Below, piece after piece: positions 11,922 through 24,527 of a stretch of DNA of 64,000 bases. Origin of the DNA: Thelephora terrestris (lineage: Eukaryota; Basidiomycota; Agaricomycetes; Thelephorales; Thelephoraceae); contig WIUZ02000003.1 of assembly GCA_015956445.1 (NCBI GenBank), positions 2,418,001 through 2,482,000 of the forward strand, in the 5' to 3' direction. Both the position numbers and the translations under genes were made by a program. The notes under the pieces are model-generated. The model did no database searches and was not told the origin of the DNA. It saw only the letters and a program-made list of their open reading frames with translations. Each line of letters begins with the position of its first letter. The stretch's first letter is position 1.

Positions 11922-14742
11922 GCTCACGTTACCATCCTCTCCAACTCTGGTCGTCCCCGTGGTCCTGAGATGTCCTTCTCAGGCTGTGCACGCAACTGTA
12001 CATATGCATGTACGGAAGAGGTTACCGTGATAGCTCTAGTGCGTCGAAGCACTAGGTCAAACAGAATCCTGCCCCATTTTGATGCGTCTGGGGCGTACTG
12101 GTAAGGTCACGTCGACTGTGTGGTGCATACGATCGATATCGTTCTTGCCTATCACGGGTATCCCGTCACAAAGGAGCGGAAGTACGTGATTGTGCTTTGC
12201 GGAACCGTCGTGAAACAATGAGGATAACGTCATATCGTTTCATCTGACGTGACGAGGTCTGGAGGTCATTCCGTGCGTAGTGGTATCCTGCATGCCGACG
12301 AGGTCTTTCCTGACTTGAGTGCACCTGCCGTGCTTTTGGTGCAAGAGCACGAAGATGCACGAAAGTACGTTCCCGTTCGTGGAAACCGTCTTCAATCTCG
12401 GGACGAAAGGTATTGGTGAGGGTGAACGACTCATGTGCTTCTACAAACCATCGGAGGAGATGCGACGATCCCTCGGGCGCGCTTCGTGAGGATCTTCCAC
12501 ATTCACTGGGTTCCTGGCTTATCGTCCTCGTTGCGATCCTCGTGGCCACCTCCCACGCTGGTGCTCTGCGCAGAACCATGCGATGGACGAGATTTTACAT
12601 AAAGGAAGGAAGATTTAGATGCACAGCTGCAGGAGCTTCCACGCACGTTCTGCGGTGTGTTCTCTAGTTTAGTTACCTTCATCGCTTTCTCCCCCTCTGC
12701 TTCTTGTAATGCTTTGAAGAAGATCACCCGTGGGGTCTCGGGATAGATCGGTGCGTCCTGGTTCGATCAGGGTTACAGTCAAAAAGACCTAAACCGCACG
12801 GAAGCCTATCGCGTAAGCCTCGGAATGCGGTAAAGTCGAGTCAGAACGGCTATCGTACAGGGGTCGTTGAAGAAAAATACACGATGCGTGGCGTGCTGAC
12901 GATCGTCCGACGAGCCGTCCAACTCGTGAGTGGTTGTTGTCCGGTGGGAACATCTGCTTACAAAATGTTTATACCGGCGCAAGGCAGGGTTGCGCAAGAG
13001 AGAACGGCCGGCAGACTAAATGCAGAAGGTTTGGCGATCACGATTCTGAGTCGGTGTGCCGGGCTGCCGTTGCATAACTGCGCAGATCCTTTGGAATCCC
13101 AAGGAACGAACAATGTGCAATCAGGGGTTTTTGGTTGGAACACCGGAGAATACGTACACAACACGGGTTACGAGTGGGAGGAGTAACGGTAGTTTGTCAG
13201 AGGTTCTGTCGTACCGATCTGGTTTTACGCGCGAACGACCTCTTATTAGCCTCTTGCGTCCCTACGAAGATATAGCGCGTTTGTGTCCTTTGTCCCATTC
13301 GCTCTCGATGGAACAGGGAGTGGTCGTGGAAACATTCATCTAGATTGAGGCTGTCGACGCGCGAGTCGAGGGTTAAGAATCGCAGAATCGCTTGGAGTGA
13401 TACAAATTGTCAAACCAATCCGGTCTGCGGTTAGACCGTACGGACAACTATTGCAAGAGCTGTTCATCGCACGAAAACGATTGATCAGAACAGAAGATGA
13501 TCGCTTTGGACGATCGGTAACTGACTCGTCCACGTTTGAAGTGCGCCTTTACAGGCACATACGGCGATGGTTGCTGGATAACCTGTGGAGGGATGTGTGG
13601 GCTAGAAGCGGTCCTCAATGATATAGGGTTTCGGGGCTCAGGGTACTCACAAGTAAGGAGCCATCAAGATACACCCATGCGCAGGCCCTTTTATTCACCA
13701 CAATGCGCGCCGCGGCCGGCCAAGTGACTGATTAAGTAGCACCAACGTTGCTGTTACCGTTTCGCCGCAGTTTGTGTACGGGGACAAGCGAAACATCAAC
13801 ATCCAAGGGCCGAGGTGATCATCCCCCACATCATGCAACTGACGTGTTGTGAATCCAAGCGCGTCCTCGGGAAGACCTCTCAAGACCGCGGTCGATAGAA
13901 AGCAGGGATGTGAGAGGGTCCTGGGAGAGCGGCTCCATATTTTTTCTGTTCCAGCCCCACGCCTGTTTCTCGCCGTGTGATGTGTCGTCGATCGGTGACG
14001 GAAACATGCTGTTTCTCTGTCCGCGTTTCGGTGGACCGATTTCCGACTGGCTGCCAGGTTTTGTTAGGGCTCGGAATTGCGATAAAGCGGATGAAGCGGC
14101 GCTCGAGCGTGGTTTCCCGAGGTAGCGGCCATTCTCGCTACCGACGTAGCCTGGTCCAGCTAAAGATCATAATTACCAGGCGCAGACCGGAGGATGCCGT
14201 GATGCTGGGGGTCCTGATCTTTGCGACCGAGTCTGTGGGCGATTTGGAACAGGACACGCGATGAGGTTGCCGGTCGCTCTTGGGATTCGTGTCAGGCGGA
14301 GCTGACTCTGAACGCTCGCGTCTGGAGGTGATTGAACAGATTTTCTCCTGTTATTTTACGGACGCTCGCTGGAAAGTACCATATGAAGTTGTGTACCAAA
14401 TAGAGATGGCGGCGCCCTAGAGGTGAACACACCGTTAGGCCCGCACAGTCAGCCTAAAGGGAGAGGTCGCTCTATTGGAGGTGGCTACATCCGAGTTTTT
14501 GTAAACTGTCTGACGCATGGTGGACGCAGCGTCCCAATATCCTGCGTTCATGGAGTTTTGAACGCATCAGATCATTCGCTCGCTTGAGAAGTTCATTCCT
14601 AGTGGGGGAAGTTCAACGAGCTGTTTCCAGGTAGTGTATCATAACCGCGATCAATCACTCCAATCGAAAGGATGGCCAAGCGCTTCCGCGAGAGCCAGGG
14701 GTAACAAAAAATATGAGGGTAAAACAGATACAGTTAACACCT
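11922..14742. other. No gene supported
   Basis: Open frames of 60-137 codons occur on both strands, several overlapping each other on opposite strands (for example about 12170-12670). None shows a recognisable motif or a chain of plausible introns. I see no repeats shared with the rest of the window. Confidence 0.35.
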
Positions 14743-14828
14743 GCCCGCGTAGCTCAATTGGATAGAGCGTCAGACTCTTAAATACGCGGGCGATCTGAAG
14801 GCTGCGAGTTCGACCCTCGCCGTGGGCT
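14743..14828 (+). tRNA. tRNA-Lys (CUU) with a 12-nt intron
   Basis: The sequence folds as a tRNA. The acceptor stem GCCCGCG pairs with CGTGGGC (one G-U). The D arm is GCTC..GAGC. The anticodon stem TCAGA pairs with TCTGA around the loop C-T-CTT-A..A, which gives anticodon CTT (CUU, lysine). The T arm is GCGAG TTCGACC CTCGC. Twelve extra bases (AATACGCGGGCG) sit directly after position 37, the standard place of nuclear tRNA introns. Internal A box (TAGCTCAATTGG) and B box (GAGTTCGACCCTC) are present. The discriminator base reads T, which is unusual for tRNA-Lys. An isolated single gene. Confidence 0.88.
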
Positions 14829-16211
14829 AGTTGCTTTTTCCATCTCCGGGGCCTGAGTTATCGCTGTGTGAACTGTTGTGACCTTTTCACAGATTCTCAA
14901 ATGACTCGACATTGGCCAGCCGAGTTGGACATCCGTGGATGCGTGCCTGGTTCGTCCGGTGGATTTTAAATACAATTAATCTTTGAAAAGAGGCTGACTC
15001 TTTAAAGTATAGATGTGACTCTCCGGCTCCCCAGATGCTTGGAGACAGTGTAGGACAAGCAACTATACAAACAGACGCTAAAGCCGCGATGTTGTGCGGA
15101 ACCTCGGACAAGATTGCAAACAACTCCTAGGACGCGAGGCGTACGGCACATGAGGGGGACTGCGGCAAGCTATGTCTCTGGGCCACAGGTGGGGCTCATG
15201 CACACGAGAGTCGAATGCGGAGTTTCGAGCGGGCGCGAAGGTGAGAAGGTCGGGGAGGAGGTAAGATTTTACTTTCTAAGCCCAATCGCACATGGGAAGC
15301 GTGTGGTGAATCCGATGTGGGGTCCAATTTGTTGATCTGGTGTATGCCCCCCACACGATTCAGCGGCCTCCGGCGTCAGGTGCGTCCGAGCTGCGAAGCG
15401 GATCATGACCGGAGAACGACAGCGCGGTAAACACGGTTGCGTGTCAGGAAAGAAACGAGGAAGTGACGGGCCTCGATTGATTTTTTACAAAGAATATCGT
15501 TCCGTAGCCGAACTGCCGGCCGAGTTTGAGGGGGGAAATGCAAGAGAGCGTTGAGTCAATCGTTGAGGTCAGTCCTGGGTCCGTCCCAGCCTGAGTCGAA
15601 GCATATTGTGGAGGACAGCGACACGCGCGCTGACTGTCTGGTTCGGGTGCGCCCATCATGATGGCATTTGGCTTTCGTTGAACTTTCGGGCGTCTGCGCG
15701 TTTTCCCCTGCGAACAAACAAACAACGTGAAACGAAGATGTGGATGAAACGAGGGATATACCCAGCAGTCGGATAACTCTAACACCTTGCGCGCCCGAGA
15801 TGAGGGCTGGCTGGGCACACGTGTGGGCCAGATGCAGTTTTGACGTACGATCCGAGTACAAGCCATATTCATTGGTGCCGGTGAGAACGTCTGAAGCCAA
15901 GTTAATTCAAGAGTAGCATCTGCGTCCTGGCGCGGAGTCAACGGAGGACGCGCCAGAGGGCCACCAGCAATTGCTCGAGCTTGTCTCAAGTGGGTTATCG
16001 ATTGCGATTGTCGGCATTGGGCATTCCACACAGCCTCGGAGAGAGAGAAATGCGGAAGGGAGGTGTCGTTTGACCGGCATGAGATGCAAGTCTCCTCTGG
16101 ACCGAAGAAACTCAATTATTTTCCAGCGTCTAGTAGTTTCCCAGAACGGAATGAGGCCACGAGGCCATCTATCTCTTATCAGCCCATCGCCGATACCGAA
16201 CTCACGACAAC
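14829..16211. other. Upstream flank of the NACHT gene; no gene supported
   Basis: A minus-strand open frame of 223 codons spans 15444-16115, but it has low complexity, no recognisable motif and overlaps other open frames. I treat this stretch as intergenic and promoter sequence of the NLR-type gene beginning at 16212. Confidence 0.35.
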
Positions 16212-19200
16212 ATGGGATTGCGAGACTTTCTCCGTCAATTAAAAGACCGTCATCGAAAACTAAGCAGAGCAAGGAGCGAAACAGGTCCCATTGGGGAGCC
16301 AAGCGAAGCCGCTGCACTCGGCGCGTCGCGCCACACAGGGTCAACACCAACTCTCCGCGTCGGTGACCCGAACCCACCGACTCCGGGACCCTCGACCTTT
16401 CGCACTCCATATTCCAACGGTACGCAGCCATTTACGCTCAAGAAGACCCGTCTAATCGCGCTTTTCCGCGCACCGCAGATTCCCCCTCCACTTTTACTCA
16501 ATTCCAGCCTGATTCTAGCAAAAAACAAAGCACGGTCGCACCACGTCTCGCCGATCCAGCACCGGGTCTGTACAGTGTTGCCCCAATAATCGAGCCCTCG
16601 GCCTCTCACGATCAGAAGCTTAACGGTATGCGGCCATTTGCTTCCTTCAGCATCCCTCTAATCGTGCTATCTCGTGCGATCCAGATCTCCCCTCCAGTTC
16701 CCCTCCATTCCAGCCTGATTCCAGCAAAAAACAAAACACACACACGGGACCCCCGAATCCCCCTATAGAATCGCCTGCGGTGGATGCTGACAAGGCCACC
16801 GGGAACCTCAAGTCCCTCGCGTATTCCGCAGCCAAGACAATCCTCCTCGCGGTCAGAGAGTCTGCAGATTCATTCGTTCCACTCAAGTCTGTCGCTGGAG
16901 GTCTCTGTTTTATATTGGACAATTACGAGGTACAGTCCTCCCGCACTCGCGATACACAACACTTACTGTTGCACCAGCGAACGAAGGCAAACAAACGGTC
17001 AATAGAAACGTTGGCACCCCGGGTCCAGGAGCTTGCTACGTCGCTTTGCGCGCCAGTTTCTCAAGGTGACATCGACGAACAATTAAGGAGAGGTGTTCTA
17101 GAACGGTAAGTCCATGCCCTCTCGTGTCAGATGCCGACTCTGACGTACGGATCGCTAGCAAATTGCAAGCCATTGATCAAGGTCTAGAGCTACTGATAGA
17201 ACAAGGAAAGGTTGAAGGGTTTTTGACCAATGTTGAGAATGCCGATAAGATTCGTGGACTGGTTGAGGACATCCGTGATGCATTGATTCAATATCAGGTT
17301 TGTTTTGGCAACACCCGCACTCCCCAGCACCTCTGATGTTGGCTTCAGACTTCGATACAGCAAGCTATCCACAACAAGAGTTGCCAGCTTATTGTAAGTG
17401 CTACTTCCTCGCTCCTCATCCTCACATGTTGATCGTTGGATAGGAATCTGTGGACCTTACCCTTCTCAACGGGATGTATCACGCTTCGGACGCTGGCTAT
17501 GACAGCGGGAACAGGCAGGGATGCCTGAGGGGAACAAGACAGGATGTACTTGGAGAGATTCAACACTGGTTGATGGATGAGCAGGATAAACATGTTTTCT
17601 GGCTGAATGGCCTGGCCGGAACTGGCAAGACCACTCTCGCTCAAACATTTGCCGAAACTAGCTTTGCAGATGGCAAACTCGGGGCGAGCTTCTTCTGCTC
17701 GCGGGACTTTGCGGACCGGAGCGATCTTCAGGCAATCTTCCCAACCCTCGCCTTCCAGCTCGCCTACAAGTATCCCTCTTTCTGTCAAAAGTTGTTGCAG
17801 GGCTTGAAAGCAATCCCAGACATTGGAAGGGTGTCCCTCTGCTCCCAGATGGAGAAACTCATCATTGCTCCATTCAAAGCCTCCCCTGTCCCAACCCTCA
17901 TCATCATTGACGCCCTTGACGAGTGCAAGGATGAAGAACCTGCCTCTGCCATCCTTTCCATCCTCTCCCGCTACACAGATCAGATCCCCAATGTCAAATT
18001 CTTCATCACTGGCCGTCCTGAACCTCGAATCCGCTCTGGCTTCCGCCTTGAGTCACTCCACCCCATCACAGAAGTGCTCAAGCTACACGAGGTTGAGCAG
18101 TCATCTGTTGATGCAGATATAAATCTGTATCTCAGGGCTCAGTTGGCCAAGGTTGCCAAGGCACGAAGTGACTGTAACCTCACAAACCCATGGCCAGCTT
18201 CTTCTGATATTGATGCTATCTGCAAGAAGGCTGCTGGTCTCTTCATCTACGCTTCCACAGTTATAAAATTTGTTGCATCCCCAAAACACCTTCCCACTGA
18301 GAGGCTTGCCCTCATCACCTCTCTCCCACAAGACACTGCTCATGAAGGAAAATCAGGGATTGATCATCTCTACACTGAAGTCCTGAGACAAGCCTTCCAT
18401 GAAGAAGATTCAAATGACCCTGAATTATCCTCCTCTTTCAAGAGTGTCCTTGGGACTGTAGTGCTGGTGTTCAACCCACTCACAGTGAAGGCACTCTCAG
18501 ATCTCCTCAAATCGTCCAAAATCCTCACCACCCTTCGTCACCTCCATTCCCTCCTCATTGTGCCAGACACAGGGACCACAAATGTTCCTATTCGACCCTT
18601 CCACAAGTCATTTCCTGACTTCCTCACAGACACCAAAAGGTGTGGGCACCAATGGGTTGTTGTGGAACCAGAGATTCATGCGATGATTTTGCTCTCATGC
18701 CTGGAGTTGATGAAGGAGAGGCTGAAGAGGAACATATGTGGCCTTGATGAATTTGTTGAGGTCAAGGACCTTTCTACTCAGCAAAGAGATAAAATTGGTG
18801 ATGCTCTGGAATATGCATGCCAGTTTTGGACAAAGCACCTTCTAGGCACCATTGGAAGCAGTTCCCATATAAGAGAAATAGAGAAGGCAATCAATGAATT
18901 CTCTACAACAAGCTTGTTGGATTGGATTGAAGTCCTTGTCCTTATGGGAAAGCTTGACACTGGAGTCTATGCCATGAATGATGTTGAGCAATGGTGTGCT
19001 TCAGTAAGTTCTCTCTCAATTTCTACTGATACCCATATTGATGAACATCCAGGTAGGAGTTTCTTGCAAGTGGGCCAATGATGCCCAACGCTTCCTGTTG
19101 GAGCACTTTGATGCAATCCACCACTCTCCTTCCCAGATATATCATTCTGCCCTCCCACTTGCCCCTTCCTCATCATGGATTCACCAGCACTACCACAAAG

Positions 19201-20879
19201 TGTTTTCAAATGAAGTCAAGGTGGTTAAAGGGCTCCCAGTTGAATGGGGAAGCTGCTCCCGAACAGTCCCTCTTGCTAGACATGCACTTGCAATCTCATA
19301 CTGGAATAACTCCATTGCAGTTGGTCTGGAAGATGGTGAAATTGTTATTCTTGATGCAACCAGTGGTAGCCAAGCAGCTGTTCTTTCTGGACACACCTTT
19401 GATGTTAGCGCTGTCATGTTCTCATCAGATGGGGTATTACTCGTGTCTGGAAGTTATGATAAGACTGTGAAGGTCTGGGATGTGCAGACTGGTGGAGTTG
19501 TTAAGAGCCTTCATGGCCACGAAAGCCTGGTCTGGTCTGTTTCCATCTCAAGAGATTCTACCATGATTATCTCAGGGGATCTTGATAGGATGATCTTCTT
19601 GTGGAATGTTCAGACCTGGCAGGGCCATTGTGTCATTGAGCAACAGAGGGCAATATACTATGTCACATTTTCCCCCACAGACCCCCAATGCCTCATATCT
19701 GTATCTGATGACAAAGTTTGGAGATGGAATGCCAATGGCCAACAGCTTGAACAAACAGATGGTTCTTGCTTTGCTTTCTCCCCAGATGGCACTCAGTATG
19801 TTTTGTGCAATGGAAATGTAGTCACAATCCAGCACTCTGATATCAGAACAACTGTGGCTACATTTCATCTCCCTGATGGTTCTGCCAAAGCTTGTGCTTT
19901 ATCCCCTGATGGGAGACTTGTTGCAATTGGTACTGAGCATGATATTTATGTTTGGGACATCACCAGCAAAAAATCTCACCCCATGGAGCAATTTAATCAA
20001 CTGGGTAACATTGAGGCCCTGGCATTCTCTGCACCCTCTGTCCTCATCTCAGCATCTTTTGACAAGTTCATCAGACTCTGGCAGATTGGTGGCTCTGTAA
20101 CAAACCCAGTGATCTCTGATCAACAGTCCACTTCACTCACTTCACCTTCAATCTACTCTATCACTCTACAACCAAGAGATGGGATCGTTATCTCAAGTGA
20201 TGCAGATGGAGTGGTAAAGACCTGGGATATTTCCACTGGCCTTTGCAAAGCATTTTTCCAGACCCCAGCTGAAAACCTCCCAAGAGATGTCCAACTGATA
20301 GATGGGGAGTTGATCACAGCTTGGAAAGATTTTGATAAAATTCACATCTGGGCAACTGAGAGAGCCAAATCCCTCCATAAGCACAAGGTGGAGTTAGGCC
20401 AAGCATACTGCAACCTGAAGATATCAATGGATGGGTCTAAGGTTTTTTACCTGAGAGACAGATATCCCATCCAAGCCTGGGATATATGGACAGGAAAGCC
20501 CAAGGGTATGACCAAGTCAGATGTGGAGGTAGAAGAGAGAGTTCTATATTTGGATGGTTCAAAAATCTGGGCTACACTTAAGGACTCCTCAATCCAGGGG
20601 TGGGACTTTGGAATATTGGGCTCCTCCCCTACTCCATTGCCTGATACACCTTCAGAGAGATGTCGTCTTGGATTGATCAATGGACCTCCCAGGATCAAGG
20701 ATAACCTTACTGGAAAAGTAGTTTTCCAACTTTCTGGGAGGTATGCAAAACCTACAGTGGCACAGTGGGATGGTCAGTATCTAGTTGCTGGCTATGGAAC
20801 TGGGGAGGTTTTGATTTTTGATTTCTGTCACATTTACACCCAGCAGCAACCTGGACTATACTGGTGTCCCCGTATGTAG
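16212..20879 (+). CDS. NACHT-WD40 STAND (NLR-like) receptor, about 1432 aa
   Basis: Eight exons: 16212-16419, 16479-16625, 16685-16929, 16978-17105, 17159-17297, 17349-17393, 17444-19003, 19053-20879. All introns are GT..AG of 48-59 nt and the exon total is 4299 nt, an exact codon multiple. The N-terminus is a short basic helix (MGLRDFLRQLKDRHRK) followed by a Pro/Ser-rich linker. Residues about 150-304 look helical (KATGNLKSLAYSAAKTILL). A NACHT NTPase follows: Walker A GLAGTGKT at about 360-367, Walker B IIIDALDE at about 457-464, and FFITGRPEPRI after it. The C-terminal 600 residues form a WD40 propeller, with clear repeats such as SGSYDKTVKVWD and SISRDSTMIISGDLDR. Known: fungal STAND proteins oligomerise on ligand binding and can trigger incompatibility or defence-type cell death. 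No recognisable HET, patatin or kinase effector domain is present, so the output is unknown. The WD repeats are divergent from each other, unlike the near-identical repeats of HET-E types. Confidence 0.92.
16420..16831 (+). repeat. Tandem duplication of an intron-exon unit (206 bp)
   Basis: Introns 1 and 2 of the NACHT gene are both 59 nt and similar (GTACGCAGCCATTT and GTATGCGGCCATTT), and each is followed by an exon starting with a related block encoding D-x-PS-x-(S/T)..FQPDSSKKQ. Copies begin at 16420 and 16626. Both introns are phase 1, so the extra exon keeps the frame. Confidence 0.8.
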
Positions 20880-21642
20880 TAGACATCTGTTGGATAGGAT
20901 GGAGTGCCAATGCAATACAAACTAAGTGTCACTGCTCTCAGTCTGAAGAAAACAGAAATGGATATAAAAGTTTTCCCTTTCATAGTTAGTCTGATTTACT
21001 CTCCATTACAGTCTCTGAAGGAAGGCCATTCCCATGACCCCCCCTTGCCACACCACCTGTACCTTTGCTCTTTGCTCCATCTGCAGTATCCCTCTCCATA
21101 GGGCTCATTGGACTACTCTTGAACCCCTTCCCTCTCCCACCTGGAGAAGGGGTAACAATCCTTGTGGTTGCCCCTCACCCAGCCACTCCCTGCTGCCTCC
21201 TCTCTAAGATGTATGCCTCAAGGGACAAGGAGATGGGATACAAGGGGGCATAACAATTGCAATTTTTGAACCATGTGTTGATGTGTGGGCTATGCTTGAG
21301 TCAAGTTTTGAAATTTTGTGTTGCATCCTGGATTGCTGAGGCTCCACACCAGCAATCAAAATTTGCTCAATTTTGGTAGGCGAGTCACAATGAGGCCTGT
21401 GGGTCTTTTGTTTGAGACAAGTGACAACCAGTGCATTACACTGGTTGCTGTTGCTGTCCCCTGCCTATGGTGGGACACCAAACTTCAATAGAGGCTATTT
21501 ACTGGCTTGCTCCCTCTGAATCAGCAGCACACTCCTATTCCTGCTTACAAACAGCTCAAACCCTTCCATGGCCTTGAGCATGATAGGTTTTATGATTGCA
21601 GGTCCATGTCTGAGTCCAAGTTCAGATCCAATAAAAGTGTGG

Positions 21643-22063
21643 CTAGTGAAGACCATCTGTGTGACCATAACCAGTGTCATTAGCTCTGACCATGGTGATT
21701 GTAGCTGTGCCATCTGAGTTTGGCATGATGAAGGAGCTGAGCTGGGCTCCTTTGCACCTGGTGCAGGTCAAATTCATTGTATATTTCTTTCCTGACAAGG
21801 TCTGTCCATAAAAGTTATCAACCATTGAGAAACAAAGCCTTGTTGTACACATGCCTTTGAGAATATCTCCAAGTGTCATGATCCCCAGAGGCATGATCAC
21901 TGGATCCAATGTTTGCTGAAGGTATGGGCAGGATGTCAGCTGCAAATGAAAAAAGGAATGGAGAAGTATCAGACAAACTAACCTCGTTTGCACTCTCCTC
22001 GGCCAGGATGGCATTGGCGGGTGTGATCTGCTCCTTCAACAACAATCCAAATCCTCCACCCTT
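21643..22063 (-). CDS. Hypothetical fragment, minus strand
   Basis: A minus-strand reading runs from about 22063 (NKGGGFGLLLKEQITPANAI) to a GT..AG intron of about 48 nt (GTTAGT..TTTGCAG, near 21940-21985) and continues LTSCPYLQQTLDPVIMPLG, ending at the stop at 21643. The second exon holds a CxxC pair (NLTCTRCKGAQ). No start codon in a good context was found and no family is recognised. It may be a remnant left by rearrangement. Confidence 0.3.
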
Positions 22064-22109
22064 GTTCGCTGTCGTGGCTGCATTCCTGCAGCTGTTGGAT
22101 CAAGAGGTT

Positions 22110-22290
22110 TTCCCCATGTTTTCCATGCCTTGTACTTCCCAAACATCCCAACATCCCAACATTTTCAACGATTCCAATGTTTGCAACCTCCTGATGTTCC
22201 CGACAATTTCAATATGCTTGACATCCCAACATCTGCGACCCCCCCTGATGTTCTCGACTTCCCGATGTTCCTGAATCTTCACGATGTTCC
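22110..22290 (+). repeat. Degenerate minisatellite
   Basis: Repeated short phrases built on ACATCCCAACAT and GATGTTCCCGAC recur about every 12-24 nt with many variants. It looks like a decayed minisatellite in host flank. Confidence 0.5.
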
Positions 22291-22744
22291 CCTATTCTTC
22301 TCAGTTCTCCTCCTTTTGTTGCTTATTCATTCTCCATGCTTAGTTCCCTATCCCCTGTGATTTCACCATCGCATCATGGATTCTTAATCATCCTCCCCCT
22401 AGCTTTCTCAGAGATTCCTTAGATATATGTATGTCTCCCTTTGTCTTAGCTAAAGAAGAATCCAATTGACTGGAGTTGTGCCCCATTCCCCAGAGTTGTG
22501 ATGAGTTCCCCCTTTATCTAATAGGGAGATTCTGTGTCTCCCTATTATTTCCAGTGTGTCAGGAACATGGTATTTTTAAACTTTTTATAACACGCTCTTT
22601 CTTCGAACTCTTCTTACCTTTTCTTATGTTTGAATGCTTCACACTCCTTATCCTTCACACCCATCATTCAAAACACACACAATGCACAATCCATTCGCAG
22701 TGAATCAGAACAACATGGCTATATACAGTGTTATCAATGTCCTT

Positions 22745-24527
22745 TCAAAAGTCGACTCTATCTAAGGCAGGCCTCATGGTCATCAGCATTCCATCCCAGA
22801 GATCGAAAAACCGGCCCCTCCTCACAAGGATCTCTCCGAACATGGCATCCCCGTCCTCCGCACTCAACTGAACATCTAGTTCAAGTCGATAGCAAGAGAT
22901 GCCTTCGTACGGACCAATCAGCCTCCCAGAGGTCACCAAACTGCAGAACACCTGACCCCACATCTCCATCACCGGGTGACTGCTCAGCAGCACTGTCGAC
23001 GTAGTCAAAGAGAGACCCTCTGTCTCCCTCATCGGAGGCCTGGCCGGGTTCCTGTACTGCAAGTCGGGTGAGGTGCCTGAGCTGGACCTCCGACTCGACC
23101 TGTTGGTTGGGACGGTTGACCCGGTATCGGAAGGGTCGTCCCTCATCTCGACCAGACTGGTCACCATCTGACTCAACTGGACGCGGATAAGGGTAAGCCG
23201 AAGGTGCCATGCAATGAGCAACACGGCGTCGAGAGCGTTTACAACACTGCCCTGTTATCACCGGACGTACCTCGGCAACCCTCAGAGCTTCTTCGGCCCG
23301 GTCAACGACCATGACCTCATCCTCGATCTTCACCAGTTGACTGATCGGCTGCAGCAGGCAACATCAACAGTTCTCCTTGTCGGACTCGGCCAAAGTAGAA
23401 GCTGGAGCCGGAGTTGGGATGGGAGCCTTGTTCTCTACCAGAGGCGTAGCGTAGGTCGACGGGTTAGGCGATGGGAGTACCACCTCATTGGCGTAATCCA
23501 ACTCAAACGGAACATCAGCTGTCCCCTGTCCAACCAATACAGGACCCTCCTTGCAGTTGCAGGACTTGTCCTGCAAAGACTCGACCCGCGCCGTCAACAC
23601 GGACACCAGATCCTCAAGTTCCTTGATCTAGAAGAAAGTCTTTCAGCGTTTGCAAACAACCTGCAAAGGCTGAAAGAGACCTTAACATTTTCACCCCCGA
23701 TCTTCTTCAAGTGCCTATCCAGGCGATCGTCCCTCATGTCCAAGGCCTTCCTGATGTTGACGTCCCGAACTTTCAGGCTGGCGACTAACTCTTGATGGTT
23801 AGCAACCATCGCCTCCAACGCCTCATTTGTCCTCTTCTGGAAGTCAGCCATGGTCTCCTTCATCAAGAGACCCTCTGCAGACAGACGAAGGACATCTGCC
23901 TTCGCCTCCTTCACCTTGCACTCCAATCGTTCAACCTAGGCAGTTTGGTTAGTCGAGAGTCATACTCGAATATCCAAACGGAAAACCTACCTGGCTTTCC
24001 CCCTCTCGAACGAGCGACCACAACAGCATGGTGGAAGTGATGGCATGGCGGACGGCCCAAGGAACGGTTGCCCCGTGTTCCAACAGGTCTTGATCGTAAA
24101 TACCCCTCTGCAGGGTGTACCAGAGCTCCTTCTTGATTGGATGCTCCAACTCCCCGAACCTACCCCTCATTTGGAAGATCACCTTCTCGGCGATCATGGA
24201 CCGGACCCAAAGCTCATCGTCCCAGGTCAACCCCATCAAATGCGGGATCGTCTCCCTGAGACGTTCGGCGTCCACCTTCTTGACGACTTCCAAGATCTAG
24301 AAGACGTTAGCTCGGCGTCCTGCCAAAGAATGTACGACCTCTACCTAAGGGAAAGAGTTAGAGCAGACACAAAAAGCTTTAGTTCTCCCCCATACCTGTT
24401 CATCAGTGGTATAGGGAACCCCCGCCTCATTGGCGTAGGTCTTGCGGTTGGCGGCACGACGGTCAATGCGGGAGATGGTGGAGATCCCGTTGGCAACCTT
24501 GTAGGTATGGTTGTTGGGGAAGGACAT
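22745..24527 (-). CDS. Antisense gene of element B1 (coiled-coil protein)
   Basis: Exon 1 is 24396-24527 (MSFPNNHTYKVANGIS..TTDEQ), exon 2 is 23991-24296 and exon 3 starts at 23936, with GT..AG introns. Exon 2 contains LTWDDELWVRSMIAEKV and IKKELWYTLQRGIYDQD; exon 3 is a heptad-rich coil (VERLECKVKEAKADVL). A later exon carries a Cys motif (SCNCKEG) and a basic cluster (CKRSRRR). The last conserved block (SGRLIGPYEGIS..VDRVDF-stop) is in another frame; a candidate 49-nt intron (donor GTCGAC, weak) would join it in phase. The same layout is present in B2. I do not recognise the family. Position inside a mobile element argues for an element protein rather than a host one. Confidence 0.55.

Larger units (their letters stand above)
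20880..22556. other. Downstream flank of NACHT gene with possible gene remnant
   Basis: This is T-rich host sequence that ends in short imperfect repeats of CTCCCTAT type. It is interrupted by element B1 at 22557 and resumes after it. Only the minus-strand frame at 21643-22063 and the minisatellite at about 22110-22290 stand out. Confidence 0.5.

Noticed and set aside
12166-12667. Overlapping frames of 84-137 codons on both strands
   Set aside because: No motif on either strand and no plausible intron chain; coding cannot be decided.
15444-16115. Minus-strand open frame of 223 codons upstream of the NACHT gene
   Set aside because: Long, but without recognisable motif, overlapping other open frames on both strands. 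Could be revisited if RNA data show a transcript.
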